Of a stretch of DNA of 64,000 nucleotides, positions 26,918-36,071 are shown in pieces (position 1 is the first letter of the stretch; every line of letters starts with the position of its first letter). Both the position numbers and the translations under genes were made by a program. Where the stretch lies: assembly GCA_021793155.1 (NCBI GenBank), contig JAJYTF010000002.1, positions 1 through 64,000 on the forward strand, written 5' to 3'. The notes below the pieces were generated by a model that ran no database searches, had not been told where the DNA came from, and saw only the letters and a list, made by a program, of their open reading frames with translations. The stretch comes from Pseudomonadota bacterium (GTDB taxonomy: Bacteria > Pseudomonadota > Alphaproteobacteria > Rhodospirillales > Magnetospirillaceae).

Positions 26918-28287
26918 GCGCCTTCCCCTCGCTTGATATTGAAGGATTTCATCAATTCGTAGAGCGTCGGCCGGCTCACGCCGAGCAGCCGGGCCGCCTC
27001 GGCGACATTGTTGTCGGTGAACGCCAAGGTACGGAGAACCAGCGTGCGCTCGGCCGCGTCCCTTGCCTGGCGCAGGGTCGGAAAGCTACCGTCGGGCACT
27101 TCCGGCCCACGGTCGAAGTCCAGGTCGACGGCTTCGATATATTTGCCCTCGGCCAGAACGATGGCCCGCTTGATGCGGTTTTCCAGTTCACGCACGTTGC
27201 CTGGCCAGGAATAGGCATCGATATGCGCCAGGGCGTCAGGGCTGAAGCCCTTGATGCTGCGGTCCAGATGGGCGCGGAACTTCTTCAGCAGGTAGTTGGC
27301 GATCAGCACCGCATCGCCGGGGCGCTCGCGCAACGGCGGAATAACGACGCCGACCTCGTTGAGGCGATAGAACAGATCCTCGCGGAAGCTGCCGGCGGCC
27401 ATCATGCCTTTGAGGTCCTTGTTGGTGGCGGCGATCACCCTGAGGTCGACGCCGATGGGCTTGCGTCCCCCGACCCGGACGATGGTGCGGTCCTGCAGGA
27501 AGCGCAGCAGCTTGGCTTGCAGGGAGAGCGGCATATCGCCGATCTCGTCGAGGAATAGCGTTCCACCGTCCGCCATCTCGATCTTGCCCACCACCTGCTT
27601 GATGGCGCCGGTAAAGGCTCCCTTTTCATGGCCGAACAACTCGCTTTCCAGCAGAGTCTCCGGAATGGCGGCACAGTTGATGGCGACGAAAGGGTGGCGC
27701 TGCCGCAAGCCGGCCTCATGAATCGCCCGCGCCAGCACGTCTTTGCCGGTTCCGCTTTCGCCGGTGATGAGGACGCCGACATCGGCCGAGGCGACACGTT
27801 CGACCGTTCGGCAGACCTTCAGCATCTGTGGGCACGCGGTGACGAATCCCTTGAACGGCGCGCAGGAGGCGGTCTGCCGCAACTGCAGGACTTGTTCCTC
27901 GAGCTTATAGGAGTTCCAGGCCCGCTGGACGATGATCTTCAGAACATCCTGATCGACCGGCTTGGGATAGAAATCGTAGGCGCCTAGTGCCATCGCCTCT
28001 AACGCGTTCTTCCGCTCTTCGCTGCCCGAGGCGACGATCACCTTGATATGAGGCCGGAACGCCAGGATCGCCCGCAACGCGGCCAGTCCCTCGCTGGCAT
28101 TGTCCCGGTCCGGCGGCAGGCCAAGGTCGAGGATCACCACCTCCGGCTCTTCGCGGCGCAGGGTCCCAAGAGCACTTGTTCGGTCTTCCGCCAAATGCAC
28201 TTCGTAATCGGCCAACGCCCAACGCAATTGCGTTCGAAGGCCGAGGTCATCCTCAACGATCATGACGACAGGGTTGGCTCGACTCAT
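26914..28287 (-). CDS. prsR: PrsR, sigma-54-dependent response regulator
   Basis: This NtrC-type activator has 457 residues. The receiver domain carries the phospho-Asp D54 (VVILDLGLPPD). The AAA+ domain has Walker A GESGTGKD (176-183), the sigma-54 contact loop GAFTGA (223-228) and Walker B GGTLFLDEIGD (241-251). The C-terminal Fis-type helix-turn-helix reads NNVAEAARLLGVSRPTLYEL. In other exosortase species PrsK/PrsR activate PEP-CTERM genes together with RpoN. The two sigma-54 promoters with a shared upstream element found 4 to 6 kb away in this window are its likely targets. It overlaps prsK and prsT by four bases each. Confidence 0.95.
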   Translation of the reverse strand: MSRANPVVMIVEDDLGLRTQLRWALADYEVHLAEDRTSALGTLRREEPEVVILDLGLPPDRDNASEGLAALRAILAFRPHIKVIVASGSEERKNALEAMALGAYDFYPKPVDQDVLKIIVQRAWNSYKLEEQVLQLRQTASCAPFKGFVTACPQMLKVCRTVERVASADVGVLITGESGTGKDVLARAIHEAGLRQRHPFVAINCAAIPETLLESELFGHEKGAFTGAIKQVVGKIEMADGGTLFLDEIGDMPLSLQAKLLRFLQDRTIVRVGGRKPIGVDLRVIAATNKDLKGMMAAGSFREDLFYRLNEVGVVIPPLRERPGDAVLIANYLLKKFRAHLDRSIKGFSPDALAHIDAYSWPGNVRELENRIKRAIVLAEGKYIEAVDLDFDRGPEVPDGSFPTLRQARDAAERTLVLRTLAFTDNNVAEAARLLGVSRPTLYELMKSFNIKRGEGA

Positions 28288-30443
28288 CGCGTTGCCACCT
28301 GAATGAAATTGTCATCCTGAGCGCATCCAAGGATCTTGCCGGCTGAACGAGAGCTTTCCTCCCGTTGGCCGTCAGGATTCCATGGAGCCGTGCCTTCGCG
28401 CCGCAGCCAGAGCCGCATGATCGTTCCGCGCCCGGGACGGCTGTCCACCTCAAGGCGCCCCCCCATCGTCCGGACCAGTTGGCGAGCCTGGTAGGCGCCG
28501 AGCCCCAGGCCGCCGGCCTTTTCGCTGTCGAGAGGCTTGAACAGCTTGTCACGGATGAAACCCGGGTCCATCCCCGGGCCGTTATCGCAGACTTCGACCA
28601 CCACCGTATCCGCCTCTTCGCGCAAAGCCAGTTGCAACACTCCGTTTCCGCCGGCGCCGGAGGCGTCCGCGGCGTTTTGCAGCAGATGGTCGAGTACCGT
28701 GGCCAGCGCCTCTCCATTGGCCAGGGCCGACACCTCGCCATCAATGCCGCGGGTCGCCAACCGGCAACCATTCCTCCGCCAGCGCTCCGCTGCCTGGCGC
28801 AGAAGCGGCACCAAATCGATGAGCTTGGCGTCGTCGGCGGCGCCGCGCCGCCTGCCCCCCAGCTGGGCCAACATTCCCCGCATGCGATCGACCGAACTGG
28901 ACACAGTGGTAAGCATGTCGCGCTGAAATTCAGGATTGCTTCCATGCACCCGGGCATTGTCGATCATCAGCGACATCTGGCTGACGATGTTCTTGATGTC
29001 GTGGATCACGAAGGCGAACTGCTGATTGAACTCCTCGAGCCGGCGAGCGTCCGCCAGCGCTCGCGAGCTGCTTTCTTCGGCCAGATAGCTGGCCGCTTGG
29101 GCACTCACGGTGGTCAGAAGTTCGGCCTCTTCCCAGCCGATCGATGCGGAACTGCGCGGCATCGCCAGGACGAGGAATGCCTCCAGGCATCGGTTATGGA
29201 TCAGCGGCACCACCAGCCAGGCACGCATATTGTCTGCTAGCCAGGTCGGGAGGGCCACACCGTCATAAAGCTCGGTCGATCGGCGGCATTCTTCGACATC
29301 GATGACGCGGCCGGTCCGGGCAAGAAAGTGGGCCAGCGGCCCATCGGCCGCTACGACCGGAAGGTCGGCACCGAAGTTCCAAACCGCGGATGGGAACAAG
29401 GCGTCGTCCGACCGCCGCATCACCCACAGCGCACCGGCCGGACTGTCGAAAATATCAGCAACCGCATGAAGGATGCGGCGGTGCAAATTGCCGCCATCCT
29501 CCGCCATCGACAAACGTCGGATAAAGGTCAGCCAGACCTCGCGATAGTCATATTTGTGTCGAAAGAAATGTTTGCTGATGAAGACCCGGATGCTGGAACG
29601 GAACCAGCCCGAGGACACTGCCACCAGCATGGTTAATACTGCCACGGCAAGAAACAGACTTTGCAGGATCGGTCCCCATCCGCCGCCGACCGAGCGCAGC
29701 AGAGTGCCAACGGCCGACATCAGCAGCAGGTAGAAGCCACTCCCCAGCAACACCGCGGAATGAAACACCACGCCGCGCGACAAGCTGATGTCGCCCCGCC
29801 AACTGCCGCTTCGGGCCGTTGCCGCCATCAACAGCGGCACGGCCAGGGCGTCGATGAAACCAAGCGCCGCCGACAACCCCGAATCGGCGTGGCGGGTCAG
29901 GGCGGCATCGGCGCAGATGTAGAAATCGTAAACGAAGACGACGCCTAGCCCGAGGCAGATCCATTTGACCCCCCACCGGCTGTCGTTGTCACAGTTGCGG
30001 AATAGGTTCTCCAGCAGCAGCAAGCCGATGATGGAAAGGAAGAGCTGCAGATATGCCGCCACCCACGGGACCGCCCCACGCGACCCGTCCATCGGTGCCA
30101 GAGCAGCGGCAGCGACCAGGCCTGCCACGGTAAGGGCGGCGGCGGCGACCCAGACACCGGCGGAGCGCCCTTGCCCAGGAAAGCGATTGATCCTGAGCGT
30201 TGCCGCCAGAAAGGCGATCCAGGCAATGGAACGCAGAGCGAAAAGGACGCCGCCGTCGACCGGCGTAATGACCGTCGCCGCAGCAGCCCAGATCGCCGTT
30301 GCGAGGCACGCCGCCACCATGGTTACCTTGCGCGGGCCGGCCAGCCGGCTCGTCGCGGCATGCACCGCCGCGACGAGGAAGGCGAGGGCGCACAACAGGA
30401 AACCGAGCCAATTCACCACGGGCCTGACCAGCAAGTCGGTCAT
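28284..30443 (-). CDS. prsK: PrsK, membrane histidine kinase
   Basis: This partner kinase of PrsR has about 719 residues. The N-terminal half holds about eight transmembrane segments; a GAF domain follows (about 330-480), then a HisKA-like helix with the phospho-His in FVIHDIKNIVSQM, and a HATPase domain with DNGPGMD and GLGLGAYQARQL. The signal sensed is unknown. I take the ATG at 30443, which overlaps the stop of the upstream sugar transferase (ATGA); a start at 30461 would extend the overlap to 22 bp. Confidence 0.93.
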   Translation of the reverse strand: MTDLLVRPVVNWLGFLLCALAFLVAAVHAATSRLAGPRKVTMVAACLATAIWAAAATVITPVDGGVLFALRSIAWIAFLAATLRINRFPGQGRSAGVWVAAAALTVAGLVAAAALAPMDGSRGAVPWVAAYLQLFLSIIGLLLLENLFRNCDNDSRWGVKWICLGLGVVFVYDFYICADAALTRHADSGLSAALGFIDALAVPLLMAATARSGSWRGDISLSRGVVFHSAVLLGSGFYLLLMSAVGTLLRSVGGGWGPILQSLFLAVAVLTMLVAVSSGWFRSSIRVFISKHFFRHKYDYREVWLTFIRRLSMAEDGGNLHRRILHAVADIFDSPAGALWVMRRSDDALFPSAVWNFGADLPVVAADGPLAHFLARTGRVIDVEECRRSTELYDGVALPTWLADNMRAWLVVPLIHNRCLEAFLVLAMPRSSASIGWEEAELLTTVSAQAASYLAEESSSRALADARRLEEFNQQFAFVIHDIKNIVSQMSLMIDNARVHGSNPEFQRDMLTTVSSSVDRMRGMLAQLGGRRRGAADDAKLIDLVPLLRQAAERWRRNGCRLATRGIDGEVSALANGEALATVLDHLLQNAADASGAGGNGVLQLALREEADTVVVEVCDNGPGMDPGFIRDKLFKPLDSEKAGGLGLGAYQARQLVRTMGGRLEVDSRPGRGTIMRLWLRREGTAPWNPDGQREESSRSAGKILGCAQDDNFIQVATR

Positions 30444-31834
30444 CTCGCGCCGCTCGGCCAAAGAACGACACGAATCGTTTGGAATAAAATGACAAGATCA
30501 AGAAATATACCACCATTCTTCAGGTAGTATAGGTCAAATGACAACTTGTTCTTCGCATCTTCTATGGACGCTCCATAGGGATAATTGACCTGGGCCCACC
30601 CGGTAATTCCGGGCTTCACCCTATGCCTCTCATCAAAATATGGTATCGCCTCACGCAGCGATTTCACGAACACCGGCCTTTCCGGGCGTGGCCCGATGAA
30701 GCTCATATCGCCGCGAAGGACGTTGATGACCTGCGGGATTTCGTCGATCCGCACCTTGCGGATGAAGCGGCCCACGCCGGTCGCACGATCGTCATTGAGC
30801 TTTGCCCATTGCGGCCCGCTCTTCTCGGCGTCGATGCGCATGCTGCGGAACTTCAGCACGGTGAACACCCGGCCGTGAACGCCGACGCGCTCCTGCTTGA
30901 AGAAGATCGGGCCGCGGCTGGTCAGCTTGATGGCAATGGCCGTCGGCAGCGTGATGGGCAAAGTCACCGCCAAGACCAGACCGGCGATCAGATAGTCAAA
31001 CGCGGCCTTCACCATGATCCGGCCTCGATCCATTCGGAAGCCGTCGCTGTAGATCAACCAACTTGGCTGCAATGCGTCGAGATCGACGAACCCTGCCTCG
31101 CTCTCGCAGAATGAGGCGTAGTCATGGACCACGATGCCTCGTAGCCGGCATTCCAGCAACGCGTTGAGGGGCAGTCCGCGCCGCTCGTTGGTCGCCACCA
31201 CGATCTCTGCGACTTCATTGGCCCGCAGAAATTCCATTGCCGCCTCGGGTGTCGCCAGGCGTTCGAGCGGAAACCGCGGCGTCAGAAGGTGAGCGTCGCC
31301 GTCCGTGTGACAATCGATGAAGCCGACCACGAGGAACTGCTTGTTACCTCCCGTCGCCATGCGCGCCACGCGCTCTGCCATCGGGCCGCTGCCAATGACG
31401 AGAACGCGCCGCCGCAGCCTGTTACTGCCAACCAGGCCGGCGAACAGGCCGTGCGCCATCAATGCGACCAGCAGGCAGCCCGGAACGGCGTCCATTATTT
31501 CATCGCGAGAGGCCAAATTGGTGCCGAACACGGCCGCAAGCAGGAACAGCGTGCTGTAGACGCCGGCGAACGCCAATGGCAGCGTCATCGCCGTGCGCAC
31601 CAGCACGGCATCCATGTGGAACATGACCTCACGGTTGTATAGGCCCACCGAAGACATGACCAAGACCACCACCGCGGCAATCCATACTCCGACGACGCCG
31701 CCCCCCAGGCCGGCGGCTGCTCCCCCGGGCGACATCCTGTGCAGCAGGGAGACGACGATAAAAAACAGGACGGCTTCGGTGACCGCCAGCACTATTCCCA
31801 ACAGCGGAATGTAATGTCGGAACATCCTGATCAT
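30440..31834 (-). CDS. Undecaprenyl-phosphate sugar-1-phosphate transferase
   Basis: This polyprenyl glycosylphosphotransferase of 464 residues starts each repeat unit by moving a sugar-1-phosphate onto undecaprenyl phosphate at the inner membrane. It has four N-terminal membrane helices, a CoA-binding-like middle domain (RRVLVIGSGPMAERVAR), and the C-terminal sugar-transferase domain with LKFRSMR, RKVRIDEIPQ, NVLRGDMSFIGPRPERP and GITGWAQVNY. It is the EpsB-like type tied to PEP-CTERM systems. The start at 31834 (IRMFRHYIPLL) fits the family; the frame opens at 31894. It heads the prsK-prsR-prsT chain. Confidence 0.93.
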   Translation of the reverse strand: MIRMFRHYIPLLGIVLAVTEAVLFFIVVSLLHRMSPGGAAAGLGGGVVGVWIAAVVVLVMSSVGLYNREVMFHMDAVLVRTAMTLPLAFAGVYSTLFLLAAVFGTNLASRDEIMDAVPGCLLVALMAHGLFAGLVGSNRLRRRVLVIGSGPMAERVARMATGGNKQFLVVGFIDCHTDGDAHLLTPRFPLERLATPEAAMEFLRANEVAEIVVATNERRGLPLNALLECRLRGIVVHDYASFCESEAGFVDLDALQPSWLIYSDGFRMDRGRIMVKAAFDYLIAGLVLAVTLPITLPTAIAIKLTSRGPIFFKQERVGVHGRVFTVLKFRSMRIDAEKSGPQWAKLNDDRATGVGRFIRKVRIDEIPQVINVLRGDMSFIGPRPERPVFVKSLREAIPYFDERHRVKPGITGWAQVNYPYGASIEDAKNKLSFDLYYLKNGGIFLDLVILFQTIRVVLWPSGAR

Positions 31835-32049
31835 AGCAGCACCCCACTCCAATGGATGCAATTGCATCTCATCTGCCGCTAACAGAGTTATCATTAAATG
31901 AAATGCACCTCTATCCTACACATTCATAGCAATACCTTATGTATATAAACACTATCTTCGCCCATCTTGTGCACAACAAGTTAATTTGTACTAGCACGAT
32001 GTCCTATGAAAAGAATTCCACAGTCATAGCCACATCGACAGTATTTCAA
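31835..32049. other. AT-rich gap between glycosyltransferase and sugar transferase genes
   Basis: This 215-bp stretch is much richer in A+T than its surroundings and has no convincing ORF. It probably holds the promoter for the minus-strand sugar transferase-prsKRT operon. I looked for a GG-N10-GC sigma-54 site on the minus strand and did not find one. Confidence 0.5.
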
Positions 32050-33267
32050 TCACACCCTCACCTTCAGCCCTGCCGACAGCAATCCGTCCAGCTGGACAAA
32101 CCGGGATCGCCAATCGTAAAGATCGAGAACCCGCCGACGAGCGGCTTCGCCCACCCGGCGGCCCGTCGCCGTATCGAGCAAGCTCAACACAGCGGCTGCA
32201 AAGCCGTCAGCACTATCCGCCACCTGCAGATGCTCACCGTCGACGGCGTCGATTCCCTCGAGCGCCTGACCGGTGACGACCACCGGCCGCTCCATCGCCA
32301 TGCCTTCCAGCACCTTGTTCTGGATACCGCGCGCCGTCAGCAGGGGGGCGACCACCACGGCGGCATGGGCAAGATACGGCCGGATATCGGGCACCCGCCC
32401 GACCACCGCCACGCCGGGCACGGTGCCCAGTGCCGCCACTTCGGCGGTGGGGTTGGATCCAACAATGAAGAACCGAAGGGCAGGCACCGCCGCCCGCAAC
32501 GCCGGCCAGACCTCGCTGGAAAACCAGCGCACTGCCTCGACGTTCGGCCAGTAATCCATGGCCCCGGTGAACACCACGGCCGGTCCGCCGTCATCAAAGG
32601 GTGAGGAGAAGCCATGCCCGACCGAAAAAAACTCCGCATCCACCCCGTTCGGCAAGGCATGCGTGCGCACGGCACATTCCGGCGCCAGGGAGCAAAACAG
32701 CGCCTGCTCGGCCGGTGAAACGAACAAGCTGACATCGGCCTGCCGCGCTACTTTCCGTTCGAAGGCGAAAAGCCGCCTGGCCTCGCGGCGGTATACCCAG
32801 GCCATCGGGCCCGAATGACGGTCGGCATATTGCCGCCACTTGTCCGAATCGACGTCGACGAAATCCATCAGCAACGTCGGCGGTTTGTCCCCACCCAGCA
32901 GGTACTGGGCCATGGGCGACGAAAACACGAAGGCCGTGGTCGGCCTGGCTTCAGTCACCACCTGGCGCACCCAGCGCCGCATCCGACGATCCGCGAAATA
33001 CGGAATGCTTAGAGCTTCGCCGGTGGCGATGCCGCTCAAGCTGCGCAGATAAGCTCGCCTGCGGTCAAGCGGCAGGGCGAACACCTGCTCGACCATCCCA
33101 CGCAGCTCCGGCAAATACTTCCAATCGGCAGGATCATCAACAAAACAACCGAGATACACTCTATGTGTTTTAGCCAAATGGCTTAGAAAATTATATGACC
33201 GTATTTTATCTCCTTTTGTCGGCGGATAAGGAATACGCTGCGATATAAATAAGACGTTTTGCATCAT
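32050..33267 (-). CDS. Exosortase-A-associated glycosyltransferase (family 4)
   Basis: This 405-residue GT-B glycosyltransferase opens with MQNVLFISQRIPYPPTKGDK, the typical start of the exosortase-linked glycosyltransferase family (TIGR03087 type). The acceptor-domain end has LPNGVDAEFF, and the donor domain has VFTGAMDYWPNVEAV and the ARGIQNKVLEGMAMERPVV segment that holds the catalytic glutamates. It adds a sugar to the growing repeat unit in the cytoplasm; which sugar is unknown. Two adjacent ATGs (33267, 33264) are possible starts; homology rules out the longer frame. It is divergent from the exosortase gene with 135 bp between. Confidence 0.9.
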   Translation of the reverse strand: MMQNVLFISQRIPYPPTKGDKIRSYNFLSHLAKTHRVYLGCFVDDPADWKYLPELRGMVEQVFALPLDRRRAYLRSLSGIATGEALSIPYFADRRMRRWVRQVVTEARPTTAFVFSSPMAQYLLGGDKPPTLLMDFVDVDSDKWRQYADRHSGPMAWVYRREARRLFAFERKVARQADVSLFVSPAEQALFCSLAPECAVRTHALPNGVDAEFFSVGHGFSSPFDDGGPAVVFTGAMDYWPNVEAVRWFSSEVWPALRAAVPALRFFIVGSNPTAEVAALGTVPGVAVVGRVPDIRPYLAHAAVVVAPLLTARGIQNKVLEGMAMERPVVVTGQALEGIDAVDGEHLQVADSADGFAAAVLSLLDTATGRRVGEAARRRVLDLYDWRSRFVQLDGLLSAGLKVRV

Positions 33268-33402
33268 ACGCCAAGCCACGATCAATTGCCGCCGCATTTG
33301 TGTTATCGCTGCCGATACTGCGGAAGCTCTTCCATCGCTCCAACAAGCGAACCGTTCAATCCGGAAAGCGTCCATCGGGCTCATGGCTTGACGAGGATAA
33401 TC

Positions 33403-34953
33403 GTGGAAAAGACCAATGATCTGATCCCCCATCCTATGGTCGTCGCGCCCTCGAAGACTTGGCCTCCGGCAATAGCTGCCATTTCCATTACGATAGCCAC
33501 CATCCTGATGGCCTTTCGCCATGACCTGGGCGCCGCGTTATGGACCTGGAGCCATATCCCCACTTACTACTACTGCTTCCTCATCATCCCAATCTGCGGA
33601 TATCTGATCTGGGAGCAGCGAGGAACCCTTGCGATACAGACCCCCTCGCCATCCGCGACAGGTCTTGCGATATCCCTATTCTGTCTCGCACTTTGGTGGG
33701 CCGCCGATACCATGTTGATCACGGAATTGCGACAACTGGCGATTGTTGGACTCTTGCAGGGAGTCGCCTGGTCCCTGCTGGGAAGCCGGCTGTACCGCAG
33801 CCTGCTTTTCCCACTTGCGCTCCTGTTCCTGGTGGTGCCGAGCGGCACCCTGCTGCTCACACCACTGCAAGCGGCGACCACCTTGCTGTCGAGCAAGATG
33901 CTCGCGCTGGCAGGCGTCCCGATCTATGTCGAGGGAACAACCCTGGAAGTGCCCACAGGGAATTATTTCGTCGCGCCTGGCTGTGCGGGCCTCAATTTCC
34001 TGCTCGCCGCACTGACCCTGTCCTTGCTGTTCGCCCATCAATTCTTTCAACGCCGTGCGAAGAAGGTAGCCTGCGTCGCCGCGGCGGCCACAATCGCCAT
34101 CCTGGCCAATTCGATCCGCGTCTTCGGCATCATCTGGCTGGCCGAAGCCAGCAATCGTCACATCGACATCATCAACGACCACTTGCTGTACGGCTGGCTG
34201 TTCTTCTCGCTGGTGATCCTGGCGTCGATGGCATTGGGCCTCCGCTTCGCCGACGCCCCGGCGGAACCGCCACCCCGCCTCGCCGCCTCCACATCGCCGC
34301 GCGAAAGCGTGTCGCTGGCGCGGGCGTTTCTGGCGGTCAGCCTGACCATCATGACGGCCGCCCTGGCAACCGAGCGCTACGCCGCGGCGACCGCCCAACC
34401 TGTACCAAGCGGATCGAAGGCGGCGGTGGAACTTCCCGAAGCCCTTGGCGGCTGGCGCAAGGTGCCTGCCGATGACAGCTGGAACCCAGATTTTCCCCAC
34501 GCCGATTTTTGTCAGCGGGTGGCCTACCGCAACGGTGGACGCCGCGTCGAGCTTTTCCTGGCCTATTACCGGGGACAGCGGGACGGCCACAAGGCAACCG
34601 GCGGCGAAAACCTTCTGGCGCGACTCGCCGACGGCGCGATGATTGCCGACGGGACGAGGCAGACGACAGCGGGCAGCGAGCCGCTGGACGTGGCCGCCTA
34701 TCACCTGTCGGCAGGGGGCCGCAGCCACCTGATCTGGGCATGGTACTGGATCGCCGGGCGACAAACCTCGGACCCCCTGATAGCCCGCCTGCTGGGCATG
34801 CCGGGGCGGCTGGTCGGAGACAACCGCGCCGCCGCCATTGCCGTGGCAACCGAGGAAAGGACCGACAAAGAAGCGGCGGTCACGACGCTTGCCGAGTTTC
34901 TCAGCTACGAAGACCTGCTGCTGGCCGGCCTGGAAGCGGGTTTCCCCCGATGA
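33403..34953 (+). CDS. xrtA: Exosortase A fused to EpsI
   Basis: This integral membrane transpeptidase-like enzyme cuts and sorts PEP-CTERM proteins. It has 516 residues. Residues about 1-285 form the eight-helix exosortase domain with the catalytic Cys194 (VAPGCAGLNF), Arg239 (ANSIRVFGI) and His260 (INDHLLYGW). Residues about 310-516 form the periplasmic EpsI domain (LPEALGGWRKVP, ELFLAYYRGQRDG, HLIWAWYWIAGR). I take the GTG at 33403, which follows GAGG; the open frame begins at 33259 but overlaps the divergent gene. Substrates in this window are the two PEP-CTERM proteins at 22.5-24.0 kb. Confidence 0.94.
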   Translation: MEKTNDLIPHPMVVAPSKTWPPAIAAISITIATILMAFRHDLGAALWTWSHIPTYYYCFLIIPICGYLIWEQRGTLAIQTPSPSATGLAISLFCLALWWAADTMLITELRQLAIVGLLQGVAWSLLGSRLYRSLLFPLALLFLVVPSGTLLLTPLQAATTLLSSKMLALAGVPIYVEGTTLEVPTGNYFVAPGCAGLNFLLAALTLSLLFAHQFFQRRAKKVACVAAAATIAILANSIRVFGIIWLAEASNRHIDIINDHLLYGWLFFSLVILASMALGLRFADAPAEPPPRLAASTSPRESVSLARAFLAVSLTIMTAALATERYAAATAQPVPSGSKAAVELPEALGGWRKVPADDSWNPDFPHADFCQRVAYRNGGRRVELFLAYYRGQRDGHKATGGENLLARLADGAMIADGTRQTTAGSEPLDVAAYHLSAGGRSHLIWAWYWIAGRQTSDPLIARLLGMPGRLVGDNRAAAIAVATEERTDKEAAVTTLAEFLSYEDLLLAGLEAGFPR

Positions 34954-34974
34954 ATGCGGTAGCCGGCAACCCAG

Positions 34975-35877
34975 TCACAAGGAGACTGGGGAACAGAGGA
35001 AGCCGAGCTCCAATTTGTCGCACGCATTTTTCAGATCATTATTCAGGGATAGTTCGAGCGATAGGTTTCGCCGATGATCAGTGGGGGAGGCGCGCTTGTA
35101 ATTCTTCCGCCCGATCAGCGTGAAATGCCCTTCCTCGATATACTCTTCTGGAATAAGATGAACTCTACCACCACATGACTTGTGCCAATACCGAATTCCC
35201 ACACCTGAGTCCCAATAATATTTTGATCTCTCGGCGCGCACTTCCGGGTTGCTGGACATATGGTTAGCAAAACTGATCCACCATCCGCAGCCATTCTCGA
35301 ACTGATTGCGACTTGCCGCGGCGGTGGTCAGGCCGACCACCTCCCAATACCGCCGCATCTGCGGCCTTATGCGGGTCCGCCATCCCTCCTTCGGCTGGAC
35401 CGCCGCCATCTCGCCATCCGGCAATGAGCGGAACAGATCGGAAAGAGCCCGCATCTTGTCCAGGCGAATCAGACAGTCGGCATGCCAGAATGCCAGACGG
35501 CTACAGTACAGATGGGTGAACTCCAGAGGAAAATGCAGCCACATGGTCGGCAGACGGAAACGGGCGTTGAAGTCGATGAGCACTCCGCCCGGCTCGACCG
35601 GCGGTGGCCCGACGCGGGGGTCGAACCCGACCACCGGGGTCCACCCCACCGCCTTGACCAAGCGCTGCTGCGCTACGCACCACGCGTGGTCGACGTTCCA
35701 GCACAGCCATGGACGTTCGACGCCCAGAAGCTGGGCGGCCCATTCGCCGGCGGCGGCCTGGACGTCGCCAAGACTGAAGGGCGATGCGTTGAAGGCCTCC
35801 CAGTTCCCGGTGCCGACCTGGTAGAGGATATCTTCCTGATTTCGCGGCAAATTCGCCTTCGCTCCTTCAGTCACCAC
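34975..35877 (-). CDS. Unrecognised protein in the exopolysaccharide locus
   Basis: I do not recognise this 300-residue protein. It has no signal peptide or membrane helix. It contains about eight cysteines and many tryptophans (RPWLCWNVDHAWC, LAFWHADCLIRLDKM, GCGWWISFANHM, RYWHKSCGG). The HADCLIRLDKM stretch is faintly like an acidic metal-binding motif of glycosyltransferases, but I would not assign one. The GTG start follows GGAGG five bases upstream, which supports a real gene. The 3' third is noticeably richer in A+T. It is convergent with the exosortase gene, with only 21 bp between the stops. Confidence 0.65.
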   Translation of the reverse strand: MVTEGAKANLPRNQEDILYQVGTGNWEAFNASPFSLGDVQAAAGEWAAQLLGVERPWLCWNVDHAWCVAQQRLVKAVGWTPVVGFDPRVGPPPVEPGGVLIDFNARFRLPTMWLHFPLEFTHLYCSRLAFWHADCLIRLDKMRALSDLFRSLPDGEMAAVQPKEGWRTRIRPQMRRYWEVVGLTTAAASRNQFENGCGWWISFANHMSSNPEVRAERSKYYWDSGVGIRYWHKSCGGRVHLIPEEYIEEGHFTLIGRKNYKRASPTDHRRNLSLELSLNNDLKNACDKLELGFLCSPVSL

Positions 35878-36071
35878 GTCGCCTCCGAAAAATCAGTGCC
35901 GGGCCAATTCACCTGACGCTTGGGAACCAGGCATCGGGATCGGACCTCCAGCGCAAACCCGGTTGGAACAGAGACGCATTACCACTCAGTTACATATCAA
36001 AACCAATCAACATCACGATATATCTGCGGTTGTACTATCGTTATACATGCCGAACGGCAAACACGCCGGGA

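Noticed and set aside
33259-33402. Extended N-terminus of the exosortase protein
   Set aside because: It would overlap the divergent glycosyltransferase start and has Cys/His-rich content with no membrane helix; the GTG at 33403 has a good ribosome binding site.
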